A stretch of 64,000 nt of DNA from JAKOWB01 sp038363005 (GTDB lineage Bacteria; Pseudomonadota; Alphaproteobacteria; Kiloniellales; JACOMY01): assembly GCA_038363005.1 (NCBI GenBank), contig JBBQBI010000010.1:1-64000 (forward strand). The letters are read 5' to 3'. The position numbers and the translations under genes were made by a program. Positions 11,773 through 20,598 of the stretch are shown here, one piece after another. The notes beneath the pieces are model-generated. The model saw only the letters and a program-made list of their open reading frames with translations, was not told the origin of the DNA and made no database searches. Positions within the stretch are counted from its first letter, which is position 1. Each line of letters begins with the position of its first letter.

Positions 11773-12770
11773 CAGGCGGCCTCCGGCAGGGCGTCCAGCC
11801 TGAAGGCCTGCAGCAGCAGGGCCAGCACGCGCTCGGCATCCTCTTCCCGCAGCAGCAGCGGCCGCCAGCGCGCGCCGTCCGGCAGGTGCTGCAGGTACCA
11901 GCCCAGGTGCTTGCGGGCCAGGGTGGTGCCGAGGCGCCGGCCATAGTGCGTCAGCAGCCCCTCGTAGTGCTCAATGGCAATGGCGGCACGCGCGGCCAGT
12001 GGCGGCGCCTCGGGCACCGGCCGGCCGGTCAGGGCGGCGGCCAGCTGTCCCAGGAACCAGGGCCGGCCACAGGCGCCGCGGCCGATCATCACGCCGTCGG
12101 CGCCACTTTCCGCCAGCGCATGGCGCGCCTGCTCGATCGAGACGATGTCACCGTTCACCAGCAGCGGCAGGCGCGTGGCCTCGCGCACGGCACGAATGCC
12201 GCGCCAGTCGGCGGTACCGCCGTAACCCTGGTCTCGAGTGCGACCATGCACCGTCACCAGGCTGATACCGCTGTCTTCGGCGATGCGGGCGATGGTCGGG
12301 GCGTTGCGCTGGTCCCGGCGCCAGCCGAGCCGCATCTTCACCGTCACCGGCACGCCCACCGCGGCGACTGTCGCCGCCATGATGCGGCCGGCCACCACCT
12401 CGTCGGCCATCAGCGCGGAGCCGGCATACTGGTTCACCACCTTCTTCGCCGGGCAGCCGAAATTGATGTCGATCAGGCGCGCCCCGGCACCCTCGGCGAC
12501 GCGCGCGGCCTCGGCCATCAGCGCCGGGTCGCAGCCGGCAAGCTGGATCGCCACAGGCGCCTCGGCGACGTGGTCGGCCGCCATCTTGCGCCGTTCCTTG
12601 AGCTGCTGGCGGGTCTCCTGCAACACGGCGTGGCTGGCGATCATCTCCGACACCACCAGCGCCGCGCCTTCGCGCCGGGCAATCCGGCGGAAGGGCGCAT
12701 CTGTGATGCCAGAGAGCGGCGCCAGCACGACAGGGCTCTCAAGCTGCAGTGGACCGATGGAAATGCCCAT
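11772..12770 (-). CDS. dusB: tRNA-dihydrouridine synthase DusB (NifR3)
   Basis: A 332-residue FMN enzyme that reduces uridines in the tRNA D-loop. The TIM-barrel start LAPLSGITDAPFR, catalytic C106 in DINFGCPAKKV, the substrate segment VTVKMRLGW and the FMN phosphate loop GADGVMIGRGACGRPW are all present. It is the first gene of the ntr operon, historically called nifR3. In relatives it usually lies divergently beside ispDF. Here ispDF is 4 kb away with other genes inserted. Confidence 0.97.
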   Translation of the reverse strand: MGISIGPLQLESPVVLAPLSGITDAPFRRIARREGAALVVSEMIASHAVLQETRQQLKERRKMAADHVAEAPVAIQLAGCDPALMAEAARVAEGAGARLIDINFGCPAKKVVNQYAGSALMADEVVAGRIMAATVAAVGVPVTVKMRLGWRRDQRNAPTIARIAEDSGISLVTVHGRTRDQGYGGTADWRGIRAVREATRLPLLVNGDIVSIEQARHALAESGADGVMIGRGACGRPWFLGQLAAALTGRPVPEAPPLAARAAIAIEHYEGLLTHYGRRLGTTLARKHLGWYLQHLPDGARWRPLLLREEDAERVLALLLQAFRLDALPEAA

Positions 12771-12853
12771 TGATGAGGCAGGCCTTCAAGTTGCTTAAAC
12801 GATAAGCAATTTAGGACAATAAGGCTGCCACGTCCATCGACTTACGCGAGCAA

Positions 12854-13663
12854 TTAGCTACCCAGCAGAATCTCGCTGACGAACTTCACGCCGGTATAGG
12901 CCAGTGTCAGCAGCAGCCAGGCCGCCAGCACCACACGGGCGGCCCGCCGGCCGCGCAGACCGCGCTGGGCGGCCAGCAGCAGGATCAGGCCGATCACCCC
13001 GAAGGCGGCCAACGACAGCAGCGTCTTGTGGTCGCCGATCAGCAGGCGGCCTGTCTCGCCCCACTCCAGGGCCATGCCGCTGGCGATGCCCGCGCCCAGC
13101 ACGCCGAAGGCCCAGGCCAGCAGGCGGAACTCCAACCGCTCGCCATCGGCCACGGTGGGCAGGCGCGCCGCGACGCCGTCCGGCCGCCGCCGCTTCAAGG
13201 CCAGCTCCTGCAGCAAGACGCCCAACCCAGCCACCGCGGCCAGGGTGGCCAGGGCATAGGTCGCCAGGCCGGCGATGATATGCACCCAGAACCACGTCCA
13301 GGTGGCCGGTGCCACCGGCACTTCGCCTGCGCTGGCGTCCCACACCACGGCCAGCACCGCCAACAGCAGCAGATAGGGCAGCAGCAGCGGCGTCAGGCGC
13401 AGCGCCGGGCGGCTTACCAGCACCAGCAGGCCATGCAACAGCAACGTGACGGCGATCGACAGCCATAGAGCCACGGCGAAGCCGCCGTTCCAGCCCTGCC
13501 CCAGCTTGACCGAGAGCACCGCGCCGCAGCCGGCGAAGGCAACCGCCAGAGTGGCCCAGAAGACCACGCCGGCCCGCGCCGTCGGGTGACGCCAGGCCAC
13601 CAGCGTCGCCGGCACCAGGGCCATCAGCCCGGTGACGCTCAGGATCAGGGTGGGATCGACCAT
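12854..13663 (-). CDS. CcsA/YpjD-like cytochrome c assembly family membrane protein
   Basis: A 269-residue inner-membrane protein with about eight hydrophobic segments. It resembles the single-gene CcsA/YpjD family of haem-handling proteins. Candidate haem-ligand histidines lie in WFWVHIIAGLATYALA and in DHKTLLSLAAFG, followed by a conserved AYTGVKFV end. It is first in a block inserted between dusB and ispDF. Its role in cytochrome c maturation is inferred from family only, and no ccm genes are nearby. Confidence 0.82.
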   Translation of the reverse strand: MVDPTLILSVTGLMALVPATLVAWRHPTARAGVVFWATLAVAFAGCGAVLSVKLGQGWNGGFAVALWLSIAVTLLLHGLLVLVSRPALRLTPLLLPYLLLLAVLAVVWDASAGEVPVAPATWTWFWVHIIAGLATYALATLAAVAGLGVLLQELALKRRRPDGVAARLPTVADGERLEFRLLAWAFGVLGAGIASGMALEWGETGRLLIGDHKTLLSLAAFGVIGLILLLAAQRGLRGRRAARVVLAAWLLLTLAYTGVKFVSEILLGS

Positions 13664-13696
13664 GCGCTGGCTTATAGCGCCCGGGCGCGCGAGCGG

Positions 13697-14590
13697 CTAG
13701 CCGCCCTCGAAACTGGCGCTCAAGGCGGCCAGCAGCGTCGTCACGAGGCTGTTCAGCGGTGTGGGCACGCCATGCCGGAGACCGGCCCGCACGACTGCGC
13801 CATTGCGGGCGTCATACTCCAGTGGCCGCCGCGCCAAGACGTCCTGCACGATCGAGGAACGGGCATTGGGTGCGCTTCCCGTCAGGCGCCGCAGAATTGC
13901 CTGTGCCAGTCCCGGTTCCAGGCGTGCTCCCGCGGCGCGACCCACGGCAATCGCTTCCTCGACCAGGCCGAGCGCCAGCGCCGCGATGTCGGGGCGGGCC
14001 AGGACGCTCCAGGGCGAGGCAGCCAGGGCAGCAATGCCGCCGACCGCGTTGACGCAAAGCTTGGTCCAGGCGGCGGTCAGGAAATCCTCGCTGCAGGCGA
14101 CCGTGGCCTCGGCATCGGCGAACAGCGCCTGGAACCTGTGACCGAGAGCGTCGGCCCGTACGGTCAGGTCGATACGCGCGCGCAATTTCGCCCGCCCGGG
14201 TCCCAGCCGCTCGGCCGGACAGTCGACGATCACCGGCAGCACGGCAGCCTCACCGACATAGGGACGTACAACCGCCTCCTGTTCGACGCCGTTCTGCGCC
14301 ACCGCGACGCTTGCCCCGCGGGCCGCGAACGCCCGCAGCCACGGAGCGGCATCGGCGGTCTGTTGCGCCTTGGTGGCGACCAGCAGCCAGTCGACCGACG
14401 CATCGCCCAGGTCCGCCGGCCTGGTCACCACGGGCAGGCGCTGGCGGAAGGTGCCGCTTGGCCCCTCGACGACAAGTTCGTCGAAGGTCTGGCGCGCGCA
14501 GAGGATCAGGGAATGGCGCCCGGGCGCCGCCAGGCAGGCGGCGAGCGATGCACCAATCGCGCCGACGCCGATGATCGCGATCCTGGACAG
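13697..14590 (-). CDS. 2-dehydropantoate 2-reductase-like protein (apparent CTG start)
   Basis: A 297-residue ketopantoate-reductase-fold protein, which would reduce 2-dehydropantoate with NADPH in pantothenate synthesis or a related 2-oxo acid. Restoring the N-terminus gives the dinucleotide motif IIGVGAIGASLA, then KAQQT and TKLCVNAVGGIAA. The frame is closed upstream by the TGA of the neighbouring glycosyltransferase. Between that stop and the Rossmann motif there is no ATG, GTG or TTG, only CTG at 14590 with AAGGAGAGG 6 bases upstream. The first GTG, at 14431, would delete the nucleotide-binding motif. The product class is secure; true PanE activity is not. Confidence 0.8.
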   Translation of the reverse strand: MSRIAIIGVGAIGASLAACLAAPGRHSLILCARQTFDELVVEGPSGTFRQRLPVVTRPADLGDASVDWLLVATKAQQTADAAPWLRAFAARGASVAVAQNGVEQEAVVRPYVGEAAVLPVIVDCPAERLGPGRAKLRARIDLTVRADALGHRFQALFADAEATVACSEDFLTAAWTKLCVNAVGGIAALAASPWSVLARPDIAALALGLVEEAIAVGRAAGARLEPGLAQAILRRLTGSAPNARSSIVQDVLARRPLEYDARNGAVVRAGLRHGVPTPLNSLVTTLLAALSASFEGG

Positions 14591-14605
14591 GGGCCTCTCC
14601 TTCCT

Positions 14606-16105
14606 TCATTCGGGCAGCAGCGCCCCGAAACTGAAAGTCAGCGGCGCCAGGCGTGTGGCGCCGCGTTGCCAAGGCAGCGTGGCCTGCCCCAGGTTGTGGA
14701 AGCGCAGACCGGTAGCCTGCCGCAGGCCCTCGATCCACGCGGTTGGGTCCTGGTCCGCCGGCCAGACCAGCAACAAACCCGCATATGACAGGGCGGAGGG
14801 CTGGATCCAATAGCTCTTCGCGAGGTCGCCGTCGATCACCACCAGCGCTTCGCGCGCCTTATAGAAGGCGACGTTGCCCGCTTCCCAGACCGGGCCGGCG
14901 ACGAAGGCCAGCGGGCGCCCGCCAGCGCCGCGCTGCCAGGCCTCCACGGCGGCCGCGGCAAGCTGTGGCCCCGGAAAATCGACGCGCGCCACGCGGCCCG
15001 TGAGGGCGGGATAGACCAGGTAGCCGAGATAGAAGACTAGGCTGCCCAGACCGACAGCACCGACCACCAGCAGGGCGCGCGCCAGGCCGAGCAGGCTGAT
15101 CCCACGCGGCCAAGTGGCCAGGACGCCAAGCGGCAGGAAGATCCAGAGCGGCATGCCCCACAGTGGGCGGAACCCGGCACCCAGCAGCAGCGTGGTCAGC
15201 AGCACCAGGAAGAAGGGCACCACCGCCAGCCACACCAGATAGCGACGCGCCAGGCTGTCCGGCGCCTCGACCGACAGCGTCTCGCCGCCGCGCGGCAGCA
15301 GCCAGCGTGCGAGCAGCGCGCCGGCGACTCCCAGCGCCTGCGACAGGACGAAGTCGAGCGGGAACCAGAGGCGTTGCCACAGGCCCTCGGCGGGCGTGGT
15401 GTGCTCCAGCGCGTAGTGCAAGGGCAGGAAGTCGAGGCGCCAGAGCGCCAGCAGGTGGGGCAATAGCAGAAGAAGGGCAACCATGCCCGCCAGATATGGG
15501 CCGGGTCGCCGCCAGCAGCGGCGCGCCGCCGGCTCGAAAAGCAGGAAGAGGACGAGCGCCAGCAGCAGTAAGCCGGCGAAGTACTTGCCATAGAGCGCCA
15601 GCGCCGCCCAGAGCCCGAGCAGGGCCCAGTCGCGCAGGCGATCGCGCGTCATGGCCTGCCACAGGGCCAGCGCGACCAGGGCCCACAGCGGCACCTGCAC
15701 CGTGTTGTGGTTGAACTCCGCCGCCTGGAAGGAAAAGAAAGTCACGCCCTCGAGCAGCAGCAGCGCGACGAGGGACCGCGCGGGCGAAAGCAGCCGGCAG
15801 CCGAGCCGCCAGACCGCCCAGAAGGCCAAGGCCAACGCCAGCGGCGACAGCAGCTGGATCGCCGCAGGACTGCCGCCGGAGATCCAGTCGGCACCAGCCA
15901 GCAACCAGGCCGGCAGGGGTGGATGCTTGTGATAGAGCCACTGCGGATCGCGCGCCCAGGCGAGCTGTTCGATCACATCCAGCGGCAGGTTGGCCTGCGC
16001 CAGATGCGGCACCAGCCACCAGAGGCCGACGTGCAGGGCGATGAAGTAGCCCGCGGTGCGTCCGGGGCGGGCCAGACAGAGCCTGACAATGGCAGCGCGG
16101 CTCAT
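14606..16105 (-). CDS. GT-C glycosyltransferase, PMT/ArnT-like (GT39/GT83)
   Basis: A 499-residue integral-membrane glycosyltransferase of the ArnT/dolichyl-phosphate-mannose type, which moves a sugar from a polyprenyl phosphate to an envelope acceptor. There are about ten hydrophobic segments. The first loop has LPLDVIEQLAWARDPQW followed by HKHPPLPAW, matching the catalytic-loop region of the family. A soluble C-terminal part ends in FSFGALLPE. I chose ATG 16105, which overlaps the upstream stop as ATGA. The sugar and acceptor are unknown. Confidence 0.86.
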   Translation of the reverse strand: MSRAAIVRLCLARPGRTAGYFIALHVGLWWLVPHLAQANLPLDVIEQLAWARDPQWLYHKHPPLPAWLLAGADWISGGSPAAIQLLSPLALALAFWAVWRLGCRLLSPARSLVALLLLEGVTFFSFQAAEFNHNTVQVPLWALVALALWQAMTRDRLRDWALLGLWAALALYGKYFAGLLLLALVLFLLFEPAARRCWRRPGPYLAGMVALLLLLPHLLALWRLDFLPLHYALEHTTPAEGLWQRLWFPLDFVLSQALGVAGALLARWLLPRGGETLSVEAPDSLARRYLVWLAVVPFFLVLLTTLLLGAGFRPLWGMPLWIFLPLGVLATWPRGISLLGLARALLVVGAVGLGSLVFYLGYLVYPALTGRVARVDFPGPQLAAAAVEAWQRGAGGRPLAFVAGPVWEAGNVAFYKAREALVVIDGDLAKSYWIQPSALSYAGLLLVWPADQDPTAWIEGLRQATGLRFHNLGQATLPWQRGATRLAPLTFSFGALLPE

Positions 16106-16731
16106 GGCCTTGTCGGCGGCAACACCGCGAAGCGCACCACCATCGGTGCCGGCCCTTTGCCCCACAGGCGCCAGGGCAAAGCCACCGATGGGCCCAGCAG
16201 CGGCGCCGGCTGCTTTTCCCGACGCACCAGCACGGCCAACCAGTCGGGCGGTGCCGCGCCTGCGTTCTCCTGGTCACTGACACGCCAGACCACCAAAGCG
16301 CCGTCACGCCGCAGCTGCTGCAGGTCGACCCAGGGACTGTTCGGCAGCAGTGCATTCACGAAGAGCGCGCGGCCCGGCGTGGTGAGCTGCAGCGCCAGGC
16401 GCCACACCGCCCAGGCCATGACGCACCAAGCCAGCGGTGCCTGTAACTGGACGATCGGCTGCCAGCCGAAGCCCGCGTGATCGAACAGCCAGAACAGCCA
16501 GACCACCTGTGGCGCCTGCTTGTGCGTTGCCCAACCAGGGTTCTGCGACCAGGCGAAGATCTCCATCACATCGAGCGGCAGGTTCAGCTGCGACAGCACG
16601 CTCACCAGCCACCAGAGCAGCAGGTGCAACGCGACCAGCCAGGCAAAGCCGCGGGCCGGCCGCGCCAGGAGCCAAAGCGCCAGCGCACCGAAGCGGCGGT
16701 CGATCCAGGCGAGGACTCGGTGACTGGCCAT
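16102..16731 (-). CDS. Internally deleted GT-C glycosyltransferase paralogue
   Basis: A 209-residue open frame made of two pieces of a GT-C enzyme. Residues 1 to about 120 match the start of its downstream neighbour (ALHLLLWWLV, LPLDVMEIFAW, HKQAP, AVWRL). From ALFVNALLPNSPW on, it matches the soluble C-terminus of such enzymes, ending RFAVLPP. The roughly 290 residues of membrane core are missing without breaking the frame. It is probably non-functional or a remnant. The start is ATG 16731; upstream starts add an unrelated tail. Confidence 0.7.
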   Translation of the reverse strand: MASHRVLAWIDRRFGALALWLLARPARGFAWLVALHLLLWWLVSVLSQLNLPLDVMEIFAWSQNPGWATHKQAPQVVWLFWLFDHAGFGWQPIVQLQAPLAWCVMAWAVWRLALQLTTPGRALFVNALLPNSPWVDLQQLRRDGALVVWRVSDQENAGAAPPDWLAVLVRREKQPAPLLGPSVALPWRLWGKGPAPMVVRFAVLPPTRP

Positions 16732-16831
16732 GGGACCTTGGTAGCAGTCCGCCAAGGGCTGGAAAACGGGCAGCCGGCCTGCCCGCGCCTCTTGACGCGC
16801 CGGCCGGCCTTCGCGCTACTGCCTGCCGACC

Positions 16832-17983
16832 ATGTCCACCATCGCCCTCATCGTCGCCGCCGGGCGCGGCCAGCGTTTCGGCGGCGCGCTGCCGAAGCAG
16901 TATCAGTTGCTGGCGGGCCGGCCGATCCTGGCCTGGACCCTGGCGGCCTTCGACCGCCATCCGCAGGTCACCGGCGTGCGCACGGTGATCCATCCCGACG
17001 ACCGCGATCTCTATGACCAGGCCGCCGCCGGTCTCGCGCTGCTGGAGCCGGTGGCCGGTGGGCGCGAGCGACAGGACTCCGTGCTGAACGGCCTGCAGAG
17101 CCTGGCCGAACTGAGCCCGGCCAAGGTGCTGATCCATGACGGCGCCCGCCCCTTCCCGCCCGCCGGCCTCATCGCCGGGGTGATCGACGCGCTGGACGCG
17201 CAACCCGGCGCCATCCCTGCCCTACCGGTGACCGATACCCTGAAGCGCGGTGGTGCCGGGCTGATCGGGACCACTGTGCCGCGCGACGGCCTGTGGCGGG
17301 CGCAGACGCCGCAGGGCTTCCGCTTCTTGGATATTCTGGCGGCGCATCGTGCCGCCGCCGGCCAGGCGCTGACCGACGACGCCGCGGTGGCGGAGGCCGC
17401 GGGACTGGCGGTCGCGCTGGTGCCGGGCCACGAGGAGAACGTCAAGGTGACCACGCAGGAGGACCTGCGCCAGGCTGAGCTGCGGCTGGCGGCGCAGACC
17501 GAGACACGTGTCGGCAACGGCTTCGACGTGCACCGCTTCGGCCCCGGCGATCACGTCTGGCTCTGCGGCCTTGCCGTGCCGCATGAACAGGGACTGCTGG
17601 GGCATTCCGACGCCGACGTCGGCATTCATGCCCTGGTCGACGCCATCCTGGGCGCGCTCGGCCAGGGCGACATCGGCCAGCACTTCCCGCCCAGCGACCC
17701 CAAGTGGCGCGGTGCCGCCTCGCACCTGTTCCTGCGCCATGCCTGCGACCTGGCGGCGGCGGCCGGCGCGCGCCTCGTGCATCTCGACGTCACCCTGATC
17801 TGCGAGCGCCCCAAGGTCGGCCCGCGCCGCGAGGCCATGCGCGCCCGCCTGGCAGAGATTTGCGGCCTGCCGCTGGCCCGCGTCTCGGTCAAGGCCACCA
17901 CCACCGAAGGCCTGGGCTTCACCGGACGGCGCGAGGGCATTGCCGCGCAGGCCACGGCGACCCTGGCGGTCCCGGCGCCATGA
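16832..17983 (+). CDS. ispDF: Bifunctional IspD/IspF of the MEP isoprenoid pathway
   Basis: A 383-residue fusion catalysing two non-consecutive MEP-pathway steps. The N-terminal IspD domain (about 1-220) shows IVAAGRGQRFGG and makes CDP-methylerythritol. The C-terminal IspF domain (about 225-383) shows GNGFDVHRFG with the zinc DxH, then HSDADVGIHALVDA, and makes the cyclodiphosphate. The fusion is typical of alpha- and epsilonproteobacteria. The stop overlaps the pgpA start as ATGA, so it heads the ispDF-pgpA-pncC operon. Confidence 0.98.
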   Translation: MSTIALIVAAGRGQRFGGALPKQYQLLAGRPILAWTLAAFDRHPQVTGVRTVIHPDDRDLYDQAAAGLALLEPVAGGRERQDSVLNGLQSLAELSPAKVLIHDGARPFPPAGLIAGVIDALDAQPGAIPALPVTDTLKRGGAGLIGTTVPRDGLWRAQTPQGFRFLDILAAHRAAAGQALTDDAAVAEAAGLAVALVPGHEENVKVTTQEDLRQAELRLAAQTETRVGNGFDVHRFGPGDHVWLCGLAVPHEQGLLGHSDADVGIHALVDAILGALGQGDIGQHFPPSDPKWRGAASHLFLRHACDLAAAAGARLVHLDVTLICERPKVGPRREAMRARLAEICGLPLARVSVKATTTEGLGFTGRREGIAAQATATLAVPAP

Positions 17984-18456
17984 CCCCGGCCAGCCTGCTC
18001 GCCACCTGGTTCGGCTGCGGCAAGCTGAAGCCGGCGCCCGGCACCTGGGGTTCGCTCGGCGCCATCCCGCCGGGCCTTGGCTTGGCCTACCTCGGCGGCT
18101 GGCCGGCGCTGCTGGGCGGCAGCCTGGTCGTCTTCCTGATTGGCATTTGGGCCGGGCAGCGCCATGCCGCCACGCTGGGCCGCGACGACCCCGGCGAGGT
18201 GGTGATCGACGAGGTCGCCGGCCTGTGGCTGACGCTGGTGCCTCTGGCGCTGGATTGGCGGCTCTGGACCCTCGGCTTCCTGCTGTTCCGCCTGGCCGAC
18301 ATCACCAAGCCCTGGCCGGCCTCCTGGTGCGACCGTCGGCTGCACGGCGGCTTCGGCATCATGGCGGACGACATGGTGGCCGGGCTTTACGCCGGCGCCG
18401 CGACCGCCGCGCTAGGCTGGTGGATCTGGGGATTGCCATGCTTCCCGCTGACGTGA
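17980..18456 (+). CDS. pgpA: Phosphatidylglycerophosphatase A
   Basis: A 158-residue inner-membrane phosphatase that converts phosphatidylglycerol phosphate to phosphatidylglycerol. Family motifs are GCGKLKPAPGTWGSL at the start, DPGEVVIDEVAGLW in the middle, and FRLADITKPWPASW and GGFGIMADDMVAG near the end. ATG 17980 overlaps the ispDF stop, and the 3' end overlaps the pncC start. Confidence 0.96.
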   Translation: MTPASLLATWFGCGKLKPAPGTWGSLGAIPPGLGLAYLGGWPALLGGSLVVFLIGIWAGQRHAATLGRDDPGEVVIDEVAGLWLTLVPLALDWRLWTLGFLLFRLADITKPWPASWCDRRLHGGFGIMADDMVAGLYAGAATAALGWWIWGLPCFPLT

Positions 18457-18935
18457 TCCTGGCCGCCACGACGCTGCTGGAGCGCTGCAAGGCCAAGGGC
18501 CTGATGCTGGCGACCGCGGAGTCCTGCACGGGCGGGCTGATCGTCGGCGCACTGACCGAAATTGCCGGTTCCTCCGCCGTGGTCGATCGCGGTTTCGTCA
18601 CCTATTCCAACGAGGCCAAGCACGAGATGCTGGGCGTCCCGACCGCGACGATCGCCACGCAGGGCGCGGTCAGCGCTGAGGTCGCCCTTGGCATGGTCGA
18701 GGGCGCGCTGTTCCATTCAAGCGCCAACCTCGCCGTCGCTGTCACCGGCATCGCCGGTCCCGGCGGCGCCACAGCGGGCAAGCCGGTCGGCCTGGTCTAT
18801 CTTGCGGTGGCGCGGCGCGGCGCGGCGGCGCGGGTCGAGCGCCAGGTTTTCCCCGGCAACCGGACGGCCATCCGCAAGGCGACGGTGCTGCGCGCCTTCG
18901 CGCTGCTGGATTCCTTGATCGACGACGGAGACTAA
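18438..18935 (+). CDS. pncC: CinA-family nicotinamide-nucleotide amidase PncC
   Basis: A 165-residue stand-alone CinA C-terminal domain that deamidates NMN to nicotinate mononucleotide in NAD recycling. The catalytic region TAESCTGGLI, the VTYSNEAK motif and VTGIAGPGG are intact. ATG 18438 lies inside the end of pgpA, a 19-base overlap, indicating coupled translation. The N-terminal MoCF-like half found in long CinA proteins is absent, as usual in proteobacteria. Confidence 0.93.
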   Translation: MLPADVILAATTLLERCKAKGLMLATAESCTGGLIVGALTEIAGSSAVVDRGFVTYSNEAKHEMLGVPTATIATQGAVSAEVALGMVEGALFHSSANLAVAVTGIAGPGGATAGKPVGLVYLAVARRGAAARVERQVFPGNRTAIRKATVLRAFALLDSLIDDGD

Positions 18936-18936
18936 G

Positions 18937-19239
18937 ATGGCCTGGATGATCGTCAGCGAGGATGGCGAGCGCGGCGCGGAAATCCGCCGCGACCGCGCCG
19001 TGATGGACGCGCACTGGGCCTACGAACAGTCGATCCAGGCGAAGATTCTGGCCGCCGGCAGCCTGCGCGACGATGACGGCGTGACGCCGCGTGGCAGCCT
19101 GCTGATTCTCGACGTCGCTACCCGCGCGGAAGCCCTGGCGCTGCTGGAGGCCGATCCGGCGACCCGCGCCGGCCTGCGTGCCAAGGTGACGATCACGCGC
19201 TGGAACGTGGCGATCCTGGATCGCCGCGTCGTCGACTGA
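18937..19239 (+). CDS. YCII-family small protein
   Basis: A 100-residue protein with the YCII ferredoxin-like fold: RDRAVMDAHWAYEQ, an AGSLRDDDG turn and GSLLILDVATRAEALALLEADP. YCII proteins are small, possibly catalytic, with no settled function. It starts 1 base after the pncC stop and lies 5 bases before the DUF429 gene, so all three should be co-transcribed. The function here is unknown. Confidence 0.85.
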   Translation: MAWMIVSEDGERGAEIRRDRAVMDAHWAYEQSIQAKILAAGSLRDDDGVTPRGSLLILDVATRAEALALLEADPATRAGLRAKVTITRWNVAILDRRVVD

Positions 19240-19244
19240 CGCCG

Positions 19245-20036
19245 GTGCGCCTCGTCGGCATCGACCTCAGCGCCGCCGCCGATGCCGGCCGCGCGCTGTG
19301 GATCGCCGAGGGGCGCCTGACCCGCCAGGGTACCACGCTCGACCGCTTGCGCCCGGCGCGCGACCTGCCGGGCGGTGCGCTGGATCGCGAAGCGACCTTC
19401 GCTGCCCTGCGCGGATTCCTCGCGAGCCTTGGCCCCGCCCTGGTCGGCATCGACGCTCCCAACTCCCTGCCGCGCGCCTTGGTGGCGACGCCCTGGTCAG
19501 ACTGGCTCGCCGGCTTCGCCGCCTCGCATCCGACGCCGGAGGTTTTCCGCGCCGCCTGCCGCCAACGCACTGGCGGACGCGAGCTGCGCCGCGCCAGCGA
19601 CGTGACGGCCAGGACACCCTTCGCGCCTTGGAACCTGCGGCTCTACCGCCAGACCTGGCATGCGGTGGCGGCGCTCTATGCGCCGCTGGTCGCCGCCGGG
19701 GCGGTGACCGTGGCGCCCTTCCAGCCGCCGGATCCCGGCAGGCCCCGGCTGGCGGAGATCTGCCCGGCCTCCACCCTGAAGCACCTTGGGCTCTACCGGC
19801 CCTACAAAGGCCGCGGCGCGACCCTGGCGACCGCCCGGCAGGAGATCCTGGCGGCGATGGTCGCAGCGACGCCACTCAAATTGCCGGCCGCCCTGGCGGC
19901 GTGCGCCATGGCCAATCCCGGCGGCGACGCGCTGGACGCCATCATTGCCTTGGCCGCCGCCGCGCGCTGCCAGCGCGCCGGGCTGTTCGAACCGCACGAT
20001 GCGGGGCACGAGGGCGCGGTCTACGTCTGGGCGTGA
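19245..20036 (+). CDS. DUF429-family protein (RNase-H-like fold)
   Basis: A 263-residue protein starting at GTG 19245. The opening VGIDLSAA, the VGIDAPNSLP segment and the late GGDALDAIIALAAA fit the DUF429 group of predicted RNase-H-like nucleases, with acidic residues where metal ligands would be expected. No biochemical role is established. It ends the ispDF-pgpA-pncC-YCII run and converges on the RatA gene 20 bp away. Confidence 0.75.
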   Translation: MRLVGIDLSAAADAGRALWIAEGRLTRQGTTLDRLRPARDLPGGALDREATFAALRGFLASLGPALVGIDAPNSLPRALVATPWSDWLAGFAASHPTPEVFRAACRQRTGGRELRRASDVTARTPFAPWNLRLYRQTWHAVAALYAPLVAAGAVTVAPFQPPDPGRPRLAEICPASTLKHLGLYRPYKGRGATLATARQEILAAMVAATPLKLPAALAACAMANPGGDALDAIIALAAAARCQRAGLFEPHDAGHEGAVYVWA

Positions 20037-20055
20037 CCCGAAGGATCGCTGCAGC

Positions 20056-20523
20056 CTAAGCCTCGACCGGTGCCGGCGGCGTTGCCTGACCGGGGCCGTA
20101 GAGCTTCCGCGCCCGGGTCTCGAAGGCGCTTACCATCTTCTTCACCACCTCGGTGAAGAGCGCCGAGATGATCCCCTGCAGCAGGCGCGAGCGGAATTCG
20201 AAGTCGACGTAGAAGTCGACGCAGCAGCCCTCGGGGTGCGGCAGGAAGGACCAGCGGCTCTCCATCTGCTTGAAGGGACCATCGGTATAGGTGGTGACGA
20301 TGCTGTGCGTCTTGGCGTCGTATTCGACGCGACTGGTGAAACGCTCGCGGATCAGCTTGAAGCCGATCACCAGGTCGGCCACCAGCAGTCCCGGCTCGCG
20401 CCTGCGGATGCGCGCCGCCAGGCACCAGGGCAGGAATTCCGGATAGCGTTCGACCCCGATGACCAGGTCGAAGAGCTGGTCGGGCGTATAGGGCAGGACG
20501 CGCTGTTCTTTGTGGATGGGCAC
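20056..20523 (-). CDS. RatA/Coq10-type START-domain protein
   Basis: A 155-residue SRPBCC/START-fold protein starting at GTG 20523. The signature PYTPDQLFDLVIGVERYPEFLPWC is the classic opening of bacterial RatA and mitochondrial Coq10, followed by a hydrophobic-ligand fold and the helix FTEVVKKMVSAFETRAR. Coq10 binds ubiquinone for respiration, and RatA in E. coli was reported to act on ribosome assembly. In alphaproteobacteria a quinone role is the likelier reading. It stands alone downstream of the TauD/lipA pair. Confidence 0.88.
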   Translation of the reverse strand: MPIHKEQRVLPYTPDQLFDLVIGVERYPEFLPWCLAARIRRREPGLLVADLVIGFKLIRERFTSRVEYDAKTHSIVTTYTDGPFKQMESRWSFLPHPEGCCVDFYVDFEFRSRLLQGIISALFTEVVKKMVSAFETRARKLYGPGQATPPAPVEA

Positions 20524-20598
20524 TCAGGAATCCGCTGTCGTGTGGCCACTGGACACTAGCAGTACCTGGGGCGCTGGACAGGCCGGAAAAGGGCGACG

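Noticed and set aside
16732..16831. TTGACG at 16792 as an ispDF promoter
   Set aside because: The best partner -10 would leave only a few bases before the start codon, so I did not list it.
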